64,000 nucleotides of DNA from Thermohalobaculum sp039180675 (GCA_039180675.1 JBCDDC010000001.1:186001-250000), one strand, 5' to 3'; shown: positions 50,731 through 60,296, numbered from the stretch's first letter. Notes: generated from the letters alone by a model not told the origin. Translations and numbers: made by a program.

Positions 50731-52005
50731 TCAGGCGCTCTTCAGGATCTGATTGGCGGTGAAGGCAAGGTCGTAGAGCTTTGATCGCAACCCTGCGCGA
50801 GGCGCTGCCGCCAGGTCGGTGATCGGCAGGGGGAGATGTTTGGGGTCCATTCCGGTCAACAAATCGGCCATCGATTGGCCGAACAAGGTGCCTGTCGTTA
50901 TACCGCGGCCATTGTATCCGATCGGCGTCCAAAGGCCCTCGGCGAGGTTGTGGATGCGTGGCAGATGGTCTGGTGTCATCGCAATCTGCCCGTGCCATGC
51001 CTCTTCGAATTCGACCTGGCCCAGATCCGGGAAAACCCGGGCGATCTGCTTCGCTGCCCAGCGGCGTGTGAGACCTCGATCTTTCGTCCCGATAATCCGC
51101 CCCATGGTCCCGATCAGCAGGCGATCCGCCGCATCGCGGCGATAGTTGAACATGATGGGCCCGGTGTCCCAGAGCCCTTGGCGCTTAGGCAAAATATGTG
51201 CCGCGTCGGGCCCCATCGGCGTGGTGGCAAACTGCAGGTAATGGATCTTGGTGAAGACGTTTTTCAGGCCGGGCCAGAGGTCATCGGTATAGGCATTTGT
51301 TCCAAGCACGACGGTCGACGCGGTGATATCGCCCTGATCGGTCTCGACCCGCCATTTCTCGCCCCCTCGATGGAGCTTCCTGACCTGTACGCCGATGCTG
51401 AGCTTTGCCCCTGCTGCCACCGCTGCCCTCGCGAGCCCCCGGCAATAGCCCATCGGGTTGATGGTCCCGCCGCGATGGTCGAGGAGGCCGCCGTGGAAAG
51501 CCTTCGATCCGATCAGAGAGGCCACATCCTCCCGGCTGATCAGATCGACCGGCTCGCCGAGGCGCTGCCACTCCGCGTGACGTTCCTTCAGATCTTCAAA
51601 GCCCGACGGCGCATGAGCGGCATGTACGGTTCCTGTCTTTGTCGCCTCACACCTGATCTGATGCTTTTCGATCAGGTCGAAGACGGTCCTGGGGCCGTTG
51701 CCGAAGCGTTCGATGAACCGCGGCCCGTAAGTCTCCCCAAGCTTCTGGCGCACTTTCGCGGGCGGCAGCCAGAGGGCCGCGTTTACAAGGCCGACATTGC
51801 GGCCAGATCCGCCGAAGCCGACATGTCTCGCCTCCAGAACATGGGCGGAGAGACCTTTCTCGGCGCAGTGCAAGGCTGTTGAGAGACCGGTAAACCCGCC
51901 GCCGACAATGGCGACGTCGTAGTGGCCGTCGGGCTCAAACGCTGCGCCGATATCCGCTTCTTGAGCGGTCGTGTTCCAGAGAGAGATCGGCGGCGTTCGG
52001 GTCAT
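50731..52005 (-). CDS. FAD-dependent amine/amino-acid oxidoreductase (DadA/PuuB-like)
   Basis: DAO-fold flavoenzyme of 424 residues. The dinucleotide-binding motif VAIVGGGFTGLSTALH lies at about 31-46, with the acidic ribose residue in HVLEARHVGFGGSGRN. The GGSGRNVG block and the C-terminal TPIGYNGRGITTGTLFG are typical of gamma-glutamylputrescine oxidase and D-amino-acid dehydrogenase relatives. It would oxidise a secondary or primary amine to an imine. It lies 107 bases after the IclR gene on the same strand, convergent with the iron operon. Confidence 0.9.
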   Translation of the reverse strand: MTRTPPISLWNTTAQEADIGAAFEPDGHYDVAIVGGGFTGLSTALHCAEKGLSAHVLEARHVGFGGSGRNVGLVNAALWLPPAKVRQKLGETYGPRFIERFGNGPRTVFDLIEKHQIRCEATKTGTVHAAHAPSGFEDLKERHAEWQRLGEPVDLISREDVASLIGSKAFHGGLLDHRGGTINPMGYCRGLARAAVAAGAKLSIGVQVRKLHRGGEKWRVETDQGDITASTVVLGTNAYTDDLWPGLKNVFTKIHYLQFATTPMGPDAAHILPKRQGLWDTGPIMFNYRRDAADRLLIGTMGRIIGTKDRGLTRRWAAKQIARVFPDLGQVEFEEAWHGQIAMTPDHLPRIHNLAEGLWTPIGYNGRGITTGTLFGQSMADLLTGMDPKHLPLPITDLAAAPRAGLRSKLYDLAFTANQILKSA

Positions 52006-52112
52006 CGTGCAAGATCTCCATATCGAAGTTTGGCGACAGGGCGGTGCAGGCCAATGATATCGAAAAACCCAGAAACCTCTTCGAATGGCGTCGTCGAAAA
52101 CACTCGCATCTC

Positions 52113-52883
52113 CTATAGCCTCGCAAGGGTCTCGGATACCGACTGTGTGGCATGCTGAACCAGCGCCCCGATGCGCTCGATATCGCCTTCAGCCAGATTG
52201 ACGTTTGGCGCCGAGACACCGAGGGCGCCAGCCGCGGCCCCATCCGGCAACAGGATCGCGGCGCCAAAGCTGTATATCTGCGGCCGGAACTCACCCGTAT
52301 CGATCGCATAGCCGCGAAGGCTGGTGGCGCTCATATCCTCGTCCAGAGCCTCGATATCAGTGATCGTCCGATCCGTATAAGCCCTGAGTGACGAGGAGAG
52401 CGCGCTGCGCAGTTCAGCGTACTCAGTCGCAAGAATGGCTTTGCCCGTGCCGACGCAGTAGATCGGAGCCGTCCCGCCGATCGGGTTCCAGGAGCGGATC
52501 GGTTTCGAGCTCTCGATCTTATCGATGTAGACGATCTGCAGCCCGTCGCGGACCGCCAGGTAGATGGTCTCCTCCGTTTCTTCTGAGAGAAAATGCATCA
52601 TCTGCCGTGCCGCTGATCTGAGGTTCAGGTTCTCGACCACAGCGCGCCCGACCTGCCAGGTTTTGAGCGTGGCGCTGTAGGTCTTGTTGGCCTCGCGCCT
52701 GACATAGCCGAGGGTTGAGAGCGTCTGGAGCAGCCGGAACGTGTTCGACTTGGTGAGGGTGAGTTCTCTCGACAATTCAGACACGCCCATGCTGCCCTTC
52801 GCAGCGGTCAGAGCCTCCAGAATGCTGAGGCCCTTCGATAGCGTTGAATCCACGCGCGGTGCCGGGTTTGCGTTATCTGCCAT
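52113..52883 (-). CDS. IclR-family transcriptional regulator
   Basis: A 256-residue regulator. The N-terminal winged helix-turn-helix (about 12-72) contains LSKGLSILEAL and LTKSNTFRLLQTLSTLGYV. The C-terminal IclR effector domain (about 85-250) includes VYIDKIESS, YCVGTGKAIL and RGYAIDTGEFRP. It starts 11 bases inside the molybdoenzyme gene, so it is made from the same message and probably regulates the locus. The tandem repeats upstream of the binding-protein gene are a possible site. The effector is likely the transported compound or its product. Confidence 0.92.
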   Translation of the reverse strand: MADNANPAPRVDSTLSKGLSILEALTAAKGSMGVSELSRELTLTKSNTFRLLQTLSTLGYVRREANKTYSATLKTWQVGRAVVENLNLRSAARQMMHFLSEETEETIYLAVRDGLQIVYIDKIESSKPIRSWNPIGGTAPIYCVGTGKAILATEYAELRSALSSSLRAYTDRTITDIEALDEDMSATSLRGYAIDTGEFRPQIYSFGAAILLPDGAAAGALGVSAPNVNLAEGDIERIGALVQHATQSVSETLARL

Positions 52884-55212
52884 TGGCTGCGCCCTTGGGT
52901 TTCACGTCGCTTCGCGGGATGAAATCCGGTTGATCGAAGGCGCGGACGCGACCCGGTGCGCCCTCAAACTTTCGCACATCGATGCGGGCGGAATGCGATG
53001 CCGGGCTCTGACTGAACTCGGATGTCCGCAGATCGTGGGTCAGCACGTTGGGATTTCCGTGCCGGTCCCTGTCTTGCTCGGCGTCGAAGTCAGGATCATA
53101 CCAGGCGCCGGTCCAGAGAAAGGCGACACCCTTTGCCACATCTTCGGTGATGCGGGCGCCCGCGAGGCATCGCCCGCGATCATTCCAAAGCTCGACGATA
53201 TCGCCATTGGCGATGCCGCGCTCGCCCGCGTCTTCCGGGTGCAGGAGCACCGGCTCCCGGCCTGCGATCTTATTTGAAAGGCTGAGCGCACCGTTATCGT
53301 GCTGGCTATGAAGCCGCGTCCCGGGCTGGCCGGAGATCAGTGCGAGAGGAAAATCTCTGGTGGCCGGGTCGGCCAGGTCGCGCGGCGCATTCCATGCCGC
53401 GTGGCCCGGGCAGTCGATCAAGCCGAAACCTGCGACCGCTTCGGAGAAGATCTCGATCTGCCCACTGGGCGTCTGCCGCGGGTTGGCCTCAGGGTCCGCG
53501 CGGAAGTCTGACAGGAAGACCTGTTCAGGCGTCGGATCTGGCAGCTCAATGATATCGCCATGAAGGAACTCGTCCCACTCAGGCAGCGATATCTGCAACT
53601 CCTGCGCAGCTTTTTGCGTGTCGAACCACATCTGACGGAGCCAAGCGTCCGCATCTTTTCCTTCGGTGAATCGGTCGTTAACACCAAGCCGGGAGGCGAG
53701 TTCGGAATAGATCTCGTACTCGACCCGTGCGTGCCCGGGGGCCTCGACCGATTTCAGCATGGGGACCAGAATGTTGTCGGTTTGGCCGCCGCCAAAGTCA
53801 GTCCGTTCCTGAGGAGCTACAACGGGCAGCACGATATCAGCGTGCCTTGCGGTTGCCGTCCAATTGATCTCGTTGACGATGACCGTCTCGGGTCGCTGGA
53901 AGGTCACCCTCAGACGGTTCAGGTCCTGATGGTGGTGGAACGGGTTGCCGCCTGCCCACCAGACGAGCCGGGTATCCGGGAAGGTCAGGGTCTGCCCATC
54001 GTACCGATACTCCTCGCCTGGCCTGAGCAGCATGTCCGCGGCCATCGCCACGGGGATGTACGTCTCAACAGGATTGGCGCCTTGGGGCAGGACGCCATAG
54101 CGGAACGGACGGCTGACATTCCCAATATGGCCGTTGACGGCATAGCCGATCGTGTAGCCTCCGCCCGGCAGGCCGATCTGTCCCAGCATCGCCGCGAGCG
54201 TGACGGTCATCCAGAGCGGCTGCTCGCCCCAATCGGCGCGCTGCAGGCCAGCGGCGCAGGAGATCATCGTGCGCCCGCCCGCCATCTCGCGGGCCAGATC
54301 CCTGAGCCGCCCCGCGTCGAGGTCTGATATCCCCGCCGCCCATTCGGCGCTCTTAGCGATGCCGTCCGCGCTTCCGTTCAGATAGGCAGCAAAGCGGTCG
54401 AACCCGACCGTGTAGCGGTCGAGAAACGCCTGATCGTGAAGGTTCTCGGTCAGTAAGGTGTGCGCCAGCCCCATCATGACGGCTGTATCCGTCCCCGGCC
54501 TCGGCGCGAGCCATTCGGCGGAAAGCCGGTCGGCTGCGTCGGTCCTCAGCGGACTTAGGTTTACGAAGCGCACACCGTTTCGAACACACTCCTCCAGATT
54601 CTCCGCCATTCGGTGACGCGATGCCCCGCCGTCGCAGATCTGTGTGTTTCGCATGGCGAGCCCGCCGAAGAGGACTACCAGATCGCTGTGTTTGGCGATT
54701 ACGGGCCAGCGGGTGGCCTCGACGATATGGCGGCGGAAACTGCCGCCGACGATCCGCGGCATTGCGACCAGGGCCGCGTTGTAGCTGTAGTTGCCCTCGG
54801 AACGGACAAACCCGCCGATCGTGTTGAGAAAGCGTTTGAGCTGGCTCTGGGCATGGTGGAACCGCCCGGCGCTCGCCCAACCGTAGGAGCCTGCAAAGAT
54901 CGCCTCGTTGCCATGCTGCTCTCTGATGCGGGTGAGTTCCGCCGCGATCAGATCCAGCGCTTCGTCCCAGCCGACCTCGACAAACGGATCCCGGCCGCGC
55001 TCGCCTCGGCGCCCCTCCAGCCACGAAGCCCTGACCGCGGGGCGCAGCACGCGCGCGGTGCCATTCAGGCTGCCAGCAATGTTCTCGTTGAGCGGCGACG
55101 GATCCGGATCGCTCGGATGCGGTTTCACGGACGTGATTCTGCCATCTCGCGTCTCAACGACGCCGATCCCCCAATGCGAGGATGTCAGAGCTGTTCGAGT
55201 TTCATCACGCAT
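52873..55212 (-). CDS. Cytoplasmic molybdopterin oxotransferase, BisC/TorA-like
   Basis: DMSO-reductase-family enzyme of 779 residues with no Tat leader and no N-terminal FeS cysteines, hence cytoplasmic like BisC. The start SSHWGIGVVE and DPDPSPL fit BisC. Ser143 in NYSYNAA lies where the family has its molybdenum-ligating Ser. GTDTAVMMGLAHTLL and LVWWAGGNPFHHHQDLNRL are cofactor-binding blocks, and HADIVLPVVAPQER follows. BisC relatives reduce biotin sulphoxide, methionine sulphoxide or N-oxides. The transporter genes upstream suggest a polar amino-acid-like S- or N-oxide as substrate; this is inference. The gap to the permease gene is 72 bases. Confidence 0.92.
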   Translation of the reverse strand: MRDETRTALTSSHWGIGVVETRDGRITSVKPHPSDPDPSPLNENIAGSLNGTARVLRPAVRASWLEGRRGERGRDPFVEVGWDEALDLIAAELTRIREQHGNEAIFAGSYGWASAGRFHHAQSQLKRFLNTIGGFVRSEGNYSYNAALVAMPRIVGGSFRRHIVEATRWPVIAKHSDLVVLFGGLAMRNTQICDGGASRHRMAENLEECVRNGVRFVNLSPLRTDAADRLSAEWLAPRPGTDTAVMMGLAHTLLTENLHDQAFLDRYTVGFDRFAAYLNGSADGIAKSAEWAAGISDLDAGRLRDLAREMAGGRTMISCAAGLQRADWGEQPLWMTVTLAAMLGQIGLPGGGYTIGYAVNGHIGNVSRPFRYGVLPQGANPVETYIPVAMAADMLLRPGEEYRYDGQTLTFPDTRLVWWAGGNPFHHHQDLNRLRVTFQRPETVIVNEINWTATARHADIVLPVVAPQERTDFGGGQTDNILVPMLKSVEAPGHARVEYEIYSELASRLGVNDRFTEGKDADAWLRQMWFDTQKAAQELQISLPEWDEFLHGDIIELPDPTPEQVFLSDFRADPEANPRQTPSGQIEIFSEAVAGFGLIDCPGHAAWNAPRDLADPATRDFPLALISGQPGTRLHSQHDNGALSLSNKIAGREPVLLHPEDAGERGIANGDIVELWNDRGRCLAGARITEDVAKGVAFLWTGAWYDPDFDAEQDRDRHGNPNVLTHDLRTSEFSQSPASHSARIDVRKFEGAPGRVRAFDQPDFIPRSDVKPKGAANGR

Positions 55213-55284
55213 ATCAGACTCTGCAATCAGGAATTCGTGTTTCCGGTTCTGTGCTGTCGCGAACCATATCCGCGCCCCTGATCT

Positions 55285-56355
55285 CTAATGCTGCTCCTGT
55301 TTCATCCGGTTCTTCAGGTATTCGCCGTACTGGCCCAAGGAAGAGATGAAGACCCAGTAGATGAACGCGATGAAGACATAGGTCTCCATGTAATAGGGCA
55401 CCCATTCGCCCGTTCCAAACGCTGCGCTTGCCGATGCCAGCAGATCGAAGAAGCCAATGATGATCACGACCGCCGTCTCCTTGAACGTCACGACCACCAT
55501 GTTGATCGTTGCGGGTAGGGCGTGGCGGAAGACCTGTGGCATAACGATGAGCCAGAGCACCTGCCACTTGCCGAGGCCGAGCGCTGCGCCCGCCTCGAAT
55601 TGGCCGTTCGGGATGGCCTGAAAGCCACCCCGGAACACTTCGGCCTGGTAGCAGGCGAAGAAGAGCGCGAAGGCCACGATTACGCGCCAGATCTTGTCAC
55701 CCTGCAGCCAATCGGGCAGCAGGATCGGCAGGACCACGGCGGCGGTGAATAGCGTGGTCAACAGCGGCAGCGAGCGGATGAAGTCGATGATCAGGGATGC
55801 AACCAATCGCACCACCGGCAGCCGCGAACGGCGCATCAGCGCGAGCCCCAGCCCCATCGGCATGCCCAAAAGCACGACCGAGGAGAACAGGAACAGGACA
55901 AGCGACAGCCCGCCCCACTTGTCGGTGGTGACCTGCTCGAGCCCGATCAGGCTGCCTTCCATCAGCAGATAGTAGATCGCGAACCCCGCGATCCAGAGCG
56001 TTATAAGACGCCTCCCAGTCCAGAACCACGGAATGCAAGAGAGCACGACCGTCCCGATAATTGCCACGGCGGCGAGCGTGGAGCGCCAGTGCTGGTCGAA
56101 GGGATAGAGCCCGAAGAGGATCAACCTGTGGCGCGCGTCGATGACCGACCAGCACGCCCCGGCGCCCGCCTGCTGGCAGAGCGTGACATCCTCGGCCCGC
56201 CAGACGGCACGCAGCACCGCCCAGTCCAGCGCAGTCCAGCTCAGCCAAGTGAAGATCGCCAGAACCACCAGCGTGATCGCGGTATCTAGAGGGGTCGCGA
56301 ATGCGCGCTGTTTCAGCGTGGGGAGCAGACCCATCTGCGCTGGCGCCGCGCTCAC
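55285..56355 (-). CDS. Amino-acid ABC permease, AapM/BztC-like
   Basis: Large inner-membrane permease of 356 residues of the general L-amino-acid type. It has several N-terminal hydrophobic segments and a soluble insert with CQQAGAGACWSVIDARHRLILFG. The HAAP-type core follows, with GLGLALMRRS, DFIRSLPLLT and the coupling loop GGFQAIPNGQFEAGAALGLGKWQ. It overlaps its partner permease by ATGA. No AapP-like ATPase is present in this operon. Confidence 0.93.
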   Translation of the reverse strand: MSAAPAQMGLLPTLKQRAFATPLDTAITLVVLAIFTWLSWTALDWAVLRAVWRAEDVTLCQQAGAGACWSVIDARHRLILFGLYPFDQHWRSTLAAVAIIGTVVLSCIPWFWTGRRLITLWIAGFAIYYLLMEGSLIGLEQVTTDKWGGLSLVLFLFSSVVLLGMPMGLGLALMRRSRLPVVRLVASLIIDFIRSLPLLTTLFTAAVVLPILLPDWLQGDKIWRVIVAFALFFACYQAEVFRGGFQAIPNGQFEAGAALGLGKWQVLWLIVMPQVFRHALPATINMVVVTFKETAVVIIIGFFDLLASASAAFGTGEWVPYYMETYVFIAFIYWVFISSLGQYGEYLKNRMKQEQH

Positions 56356-57491
56356 GCGCCGTATCCTTTCAATGCGAGGCTCGCGTTCAGCCAGTTGATC
56401 GCCTGCGCCATGGCGAAGTTCACCAGCAGGAAACCGGCCATGAGGATGGCGATCAGTTCAAGCGTCTGACCGGATTGGGTGATGGATGTTGAGACGATGT
56501 AGAAGAGATCCGAGAAGCCGATCGCGACGCCAATCGTCGTCGCCTTCATGATGAAGATCCATTGATTGCCGAGTGGCGGGATGATCGAGCGCAGGGCCAT
56601 CGGCACCTTGATCGTCCACCAGATCGCGAGATCGCTGAGCCCGAGGCTGTTCCCTGCTTCGACCAAGCCCTTCGGGACCTCCGACAGCCCGCCCCGGACG
56701 ACTTCGCCAATGTACGCGGCGCCATAGAGCACGATGCCTATGATCATGGCGACCAGCTCCACTGACAGGGTTAGCCCGCCCACGAAGCGCAGCCCCTTCA
56801 GCTCCGGGATCGAGAGGACGCTCTGATCCGCTGGCGTGAAAATAAATCCGGCAAACGCGAGCGCCACCGTGGTTCCCGCCAGCCAGATCCAAAATGCTGA
56901 AAGCCCGGACCGCGCCCAGCGGGCAGCTCCAACACCCAGCAGGATCGAGCAGACCGCAGCCCCGGCCGCGACCCCGATCGGGATGTTGAGTACCGGCACG
57001 AAGATCCCCCGGTTTGACATAAAGACCGCATCAAAGAGCGTAAGGGACTGCCGGGGTGAGGGAAAATGGATCAGGATTGCATAAAGAAAGACGATCTGCA
57101 GGATCAGCGGAATGTTGCGGAAGATCTGGATGTAGAGGCCGGAGATCGCCTGCAGACCAAGGTTCCGGCTATCTCGCAATGTCCCGATCACGAAGCCCAG
57201 GATCGTCGCGAAGAAGATCGAGATAAAGCCGACGAAGAGCGTGTTCAGGAACCCGATCAGCAGGGTCCGCGCATAGCTATCATCGATCGCCCGCTCGATG
57301 AGGGAGAACGAATAGCTCCAGCCCGTGGACCGCTCGAGGAATGAAAAGCCAGAGGTGATGCCGAGCGCTGTGAGGTTGATCTGCGCGCTCCGCACCGCGC
57401 TTACGATCACGACAAGCACCAGAATGACGAGGCCCACCTGCAAAGCAAGTTCTTGCCTGGTCATGCGGCGGATGTCTTTCCAGCCGAGCAT
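56352..57491 (-). CDS. Amino-acid ABC permease, AapQ/BztB-like
   Basis: Permease partner of 379 residues. ATG 57491 is preceded by ggaggccagg; the frame opens 108 bases earlier and would overlap the binding-protein gene. Features are the SYSFSLIERAIDDSYARTLLIGFLNTLFVG block, GTLRDSRNLGLQAISGLYIQIFRNIPLI, an internal hydrophobic insert, and the coupling loop GGLSEVPKGLVEAGNSLGLS. Together with AapM-like it forms the channel of a polar amino-acid-type importer. Confidence 0.93.
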   Translation of the reverse strand: MLGWKDIRRMTRQELALQVGLVILVLVVIVSAVRSAQINLTALGITSGFSFLERSTGWSYSFSLIERAIDDSYARTLLIGFLNTLFVGFISIFFATILGFVIGTLRDSRNLGLQAISGLYIQIFRNIPLILQIVFLYAILIHFPSPRQSLTLFDAVFMSNRGIFVPVLNIPIGVAAGAAVCSILLGVGAARWARSGLSAFWIWLAGTTVALAFAGFIFTPADQSVLSIPELKGLRFVGGLTLSVELVAMIIGIVLYGAAYIGEVVRGGLSEVPKGLVEAGNSLGLSDLAIWWTIKVPMALRSIIPPLGNQWIFIMKATTIGVAIGFSDLFYIVSTSITQSGQTLELIAILMAGFLLVNFAMAQAINWLNASLALKGYGA

Positions 57492-57556
57492 CCTGGCCTC
57501 CGCGACCGGTTCCAGGGCCGCCCCGAACGAGGGGACGGCCCATTCCGTATTGTCCC

Positions 57557-58597
57557 TTAGTCGAGGATCGGTGCGTAAAGAACGCCGCCTTCGCTCCACA
57601 GGTTGTTGAGGCCGCGATCGAGCTTATAGGGCGAGCCGCCGCCCAGATTGCGCTCGTAGATCTCGCCGAAGTTTCCAAACTCCGCGATCATCTCACGGGC
57701 CCAAGTGTCGCGGAGACCGAGGCGTTCCCCCATTCCCGGGTCGACGCCTAGCAACCGCGCAACCGTCGGATTCGGCGGGTTTGCTACCATCTCATCCACA
57801 TTGGCCGATGTGACGCCCAGTTCCTCAGCCTTGATCAGTGCCGCGAGCATCCAATTGACGATGTCCACCCACTCCTCGTCTCCTTGGCGCATCGCAGCCG
57901 AAATCGGCTCCGAGGAGAGTTTGTCATCCAGGATCACATGCGTATCCGGATTGTCGATCTGCGTTGCGCGTACCACGGCGAGGTTCGGCCCCCATGCGGC
58001 ATAGGCATCACAGCGCCCGGATGTGTAGGCTGAAATCACCTCCGCCGTTTTCTCGAAGCTCACCATCGTGTGCTCGATATTCTCGGATTTCAGGTGATCG
58101 GCTACAATCCTCTCGATCGTGGTGCCTGCGGCGACGCAGACGGTGCCGCCCTCCAGCCCTGCGGATGTTGAAATCCCCAGCTCTTTGCGTGCCATCAGCT
58201 GGGCACCGCCGAAGAAGTACGGGATAGAGAATTGCAGGCCCAGTTCGGTATCACGGCCCATGGTCCAGCCGGTTGCCTTGATGACCACATCCACATCGCC
58301 CGATTGGAGCGCGGGGAAACGCTGCGCCCAGCTCAGGGGGACGATCTGTGCCTTGGAGGAATCGCCCAGAACGGCCACGGTAAGCGCGCGGCACAGGTCG
58401 ATGTCCAACCCCTTCCACTCGTTCCTGTCGTTGACCTCGACAAATCCGAAATAGCTGCCGTTATGGCCCGAACACAGCAGGGTGCCGCGCTCCTGTATCG
58501 TTTTTAAGGTGGGGCTTTCGGCGATAGCCGCGCCGCCGCTTGCCATCAGTCCGGCCGCTGCGATGGCAGCTTTGGTCCAACTCCGCAGTCCAGTCAT
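57557..58597 (-). CDS. Amino-acid-type periplasmic binding protein, AapJ/BztA-like
   Basis: Periplasmic receptor of 346 residues with a signal peptide ending near residue 26 (GAAIAES). AapJ-type blocks include IQERGTLLCSGHNG, WKGLDIDLCRALTVAVLGD, and VPLSWAQRFPALQSGDVDVV. Compared with standard AapJ, which reads RNTTWT, the ligand loop reads KATGWTMGRD, so specificity may differ. It is the first gene of the minus-strand locus. The ATG has ggagag upstream and tandem repeats lie just beyond. Confidence 0.93.
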   Translation of the reverse strand: MTGLRSWTKAAIAAAGLMASGGAAIAESPTLKTIQERGTLLCSGHNGSYFGFVEVNDRNEWKGLDIDLCRALTVAVLGDSSKAQIVPLSWAQRFPALQSGDVDVVIKATGWTMGRDTELGLQFSIPYFFGGAQLMARKELGISTSAGLEGGTVCVAAGTTIERIVADHLKSENIEHTMVSFEKTAEVISAYTSGRCDAYAAWGPNLAVVRATQIDNPDTHVILDDKLSSEPISAAMRQGDEEWVDIVNWMLAALIKAEELGVTSANVDEMVANPPNPTVARLLGVDPGMGERLGLRDTWAREMIAEFGNFGEIYERNLGGGSPYKLDRGLNNLWSEGGVLYAPILD

Positions 58598-58613
58598 TGC
58601 ACTCTCCCTGATG

Positions 58614-58646
58614 TTCTGTATATTGGCACATATATTCTGTATATTG
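58614..58646. repeat. Tandem 12-bp repeats overlapping the promoter of the binding-protein gene
   Basis: TTCTGTATATTG occurs twice, at 58614-58625 and 58635-58646, spaced 21 bases apart (two helical turns). The repeats lie 17-49 bases upstream of the binding-protein start and so overlap any promoter there. They are a candidate operator, possibly for the IclR protein of this locus. Confidence 0.6.
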
Positions 58647-58854
58647 AGACTGCCAAGGCTCCTTTACAGAGTCAAGTTGGCAGCGTCTTGCAATGGAGTG
58701 GAGAGCCAGTCGGCCCTGCCCGTAGAGTTCAGCTCAACTGCTTCTGGAGAATTCACGGCGAAGCTCTTGCGTCGATCCAAAGAACTCCGGATTGTCATAG
58801 GATCGAGCCGACAAGGCGCGTCCCGTATGGACGTGGCGCTGATTTGAGAGCGGG

Positions 58855-60258
58855 ATGACACGGGAAGACGCACGGGACAGGTCGGTTCACTATTTCGCCT
58901 CGGGTGACTTCGAGGCAGATTTGGCCCGTCTGGTGGCGATCCCAACGGAAAGCCAGGTCGCCGAGGGCTATCCGCATACCTGCCGGTACCTCGAAGACGA
59001 GATCATCCCGATGATCGATGCCATGGGGTTCGCCGCGCGGGTCTTCGAGAATCCAGTGGAAGGTGTTGGGCCGGTCCTACTGGCGACCCGGGACGAGGGC
59101 GCAGATCTGACGGTTCTGGGCTATGGACATGGCGATGTCATTCGTGGGCAAGCCGATCAGTGGACCCGCGGCCAGGGCCCTTGGAAGCTCGCGCGTGACG
59201 GGGAGCGCCTCTATGGCCGAGGTACAGCGGACAACAAGGCGCAGCACCTCATCAACCTCTCGGCCATGCGCGCGGTGCTGCAGACCCGTGGCACCCTCGG
59301 TTTCAACGCGAAGTTCATCATCGAAATGGCTGAAGAGAACGGCAGTCAGGGGTTGCGGGAACTGATGGATGCGAACCGGGATGCATTCGCCGCGGATGTT
59401 CTGATCGCTTCTGACGGTCCAAGGGTCAGTCCGGGGCGGCCGACCGTCTCACTCGGCGCCCGGGGTGCCCTGAATTTCGACCTGATCTGCCGGCTGCGCG
59501 ACGGCGGGCATCACTCTGGGAATTGGGGCGGGGCGATCGCAGACCCGGCGATGATCCTCTCCCATGCGCTTGCCAGCATCTGCGGACCGACCGGGCAGAT
59601 CCTGATCAAGGAATGGCTGCCTCACCCGATGTCGAACGCGGTTCGCGAGGCGCTGGCCGATATCGAACTGAACCCGGGAGAGGATGGCCCTGCGATTGAC
59701 CCGGGCTGGGGCGAGCCGGGAATGACGACGGCCGAGAGAGTCTATGGTTGGAACTCCTTTGCCGTGCTCGCGATGGTGAGCGGCAATCCCGAAGCACCCG
59801 TTAACGCGATCCAGCCGGAGGCGCGTGCACACTGCCAGCTGCGCTACATCGCGGGGACGGATACTGACGATATCCTGCCGGCGCTCCGGCGCCACCTCGA
59901 TGCGCAAGGCCTCCAAACCGTGCAGGTGGTCCCGCCGGCGGAAGGGAATGCCGCCGGTTTCGATGCGTCCCGGACCGAGCCGGATCACCCTTGGGCACTT
60001 TTCGTGCGCTCTTCGATCTCGAAGACGACTGGTGAAGCGCCCGCTGTCATTCCACAGATGGGCGGGTCTATCTGCAACGATCTCTTCACCGACTTGCTGG
60101 GTATCCCGGCGATCTGGGTTCCGCATTCCTACACGGGCTGTTCGCAGCACGCGCCGGATGAACACGTTCTGCTCCCCGTCTGCGAAAACGCGCTCGACAT
60201 CATGGCGGGGCTTTACTCGGATCTTGGGGACGCGTCACTCAGGCCAGCACCTGAATAG
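58855..60258 (+). CDS. M20-family amidohydrolase/peptidase
   Basis: Zinc-dependent M20 hydrolase of 467 residues. Metal and catalytic features are GYGHGDVI (His-x-Asp), GRGTADNKAQH (bridging Asp region), EMAEENGSQG (Glu-Glu pair) and the C-terminal VPHSYTGCSQHAPDEH. The dimerisation domain lies between about 195 and 345. Such enzymes cleave N-acyl, carbamoyl or dipeptide bonds. It is divergent from the transporter operon and may process the imported compound. It is convergent with fdsA, with a hairpin between them. Confidence 0.92.
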   Translation: MTREDARDRSVHYFASGDFEADLARLVAIPTESQVAEGYPHTCRYLEDEIIPMIDAMGFAARVFENPVEGVGPVLLATRDEGADLTVLGYGHGDVIRGQADQWTRGQGPWKLARDGERLYGRGTADNKAQHLINLSAMRAVLQTRGTLGFNAKFIIEMAEENGSQGLRELMDANRDAFAADVLIASDGPRVSPGRPTVSLGARGALNFDLICRLRDGGHHSGNWGGAIADPAMILSHALASICGPTGQILIKEWLPHPMSNAVREALADIELNPGEDGPAIDPGWGEPGMTTAERVYGWNSFAVLAMVSGNPEAPVNAIQPEARAHCQLRYIAGTDTDDILPALRRHLDAQGLQTVQVVPPAEGNAAGFDASRTEPDHPWALFVRSSISKTTGEAPAVIPQMGGSICNDLFTDLLGIPAIWVPHSYTGCSQHAPDEHVLLPVCENALDIMAGLYSDLGDASLRPAPE

Positions 60259-60289
60259 GGGCGCGGTCGCCAGGAGGTTAGCCGCGCCC
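60259..60289. terminator. Hairpin between convergent M20 and fdsA genes
   Basis: GGGCGCGG (60259-60266) and CCGCGCCC (60282-60289) pair perfectly over 8 G/C bases with a 15-base loop, directly after the M20 stop and 8 bases from the fdsA stop. It lacks a T-run on either side and may still separate the two convergent transcripts. Confidence 0.55.
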
Positions 60290-60296
60290 GCTGGAT

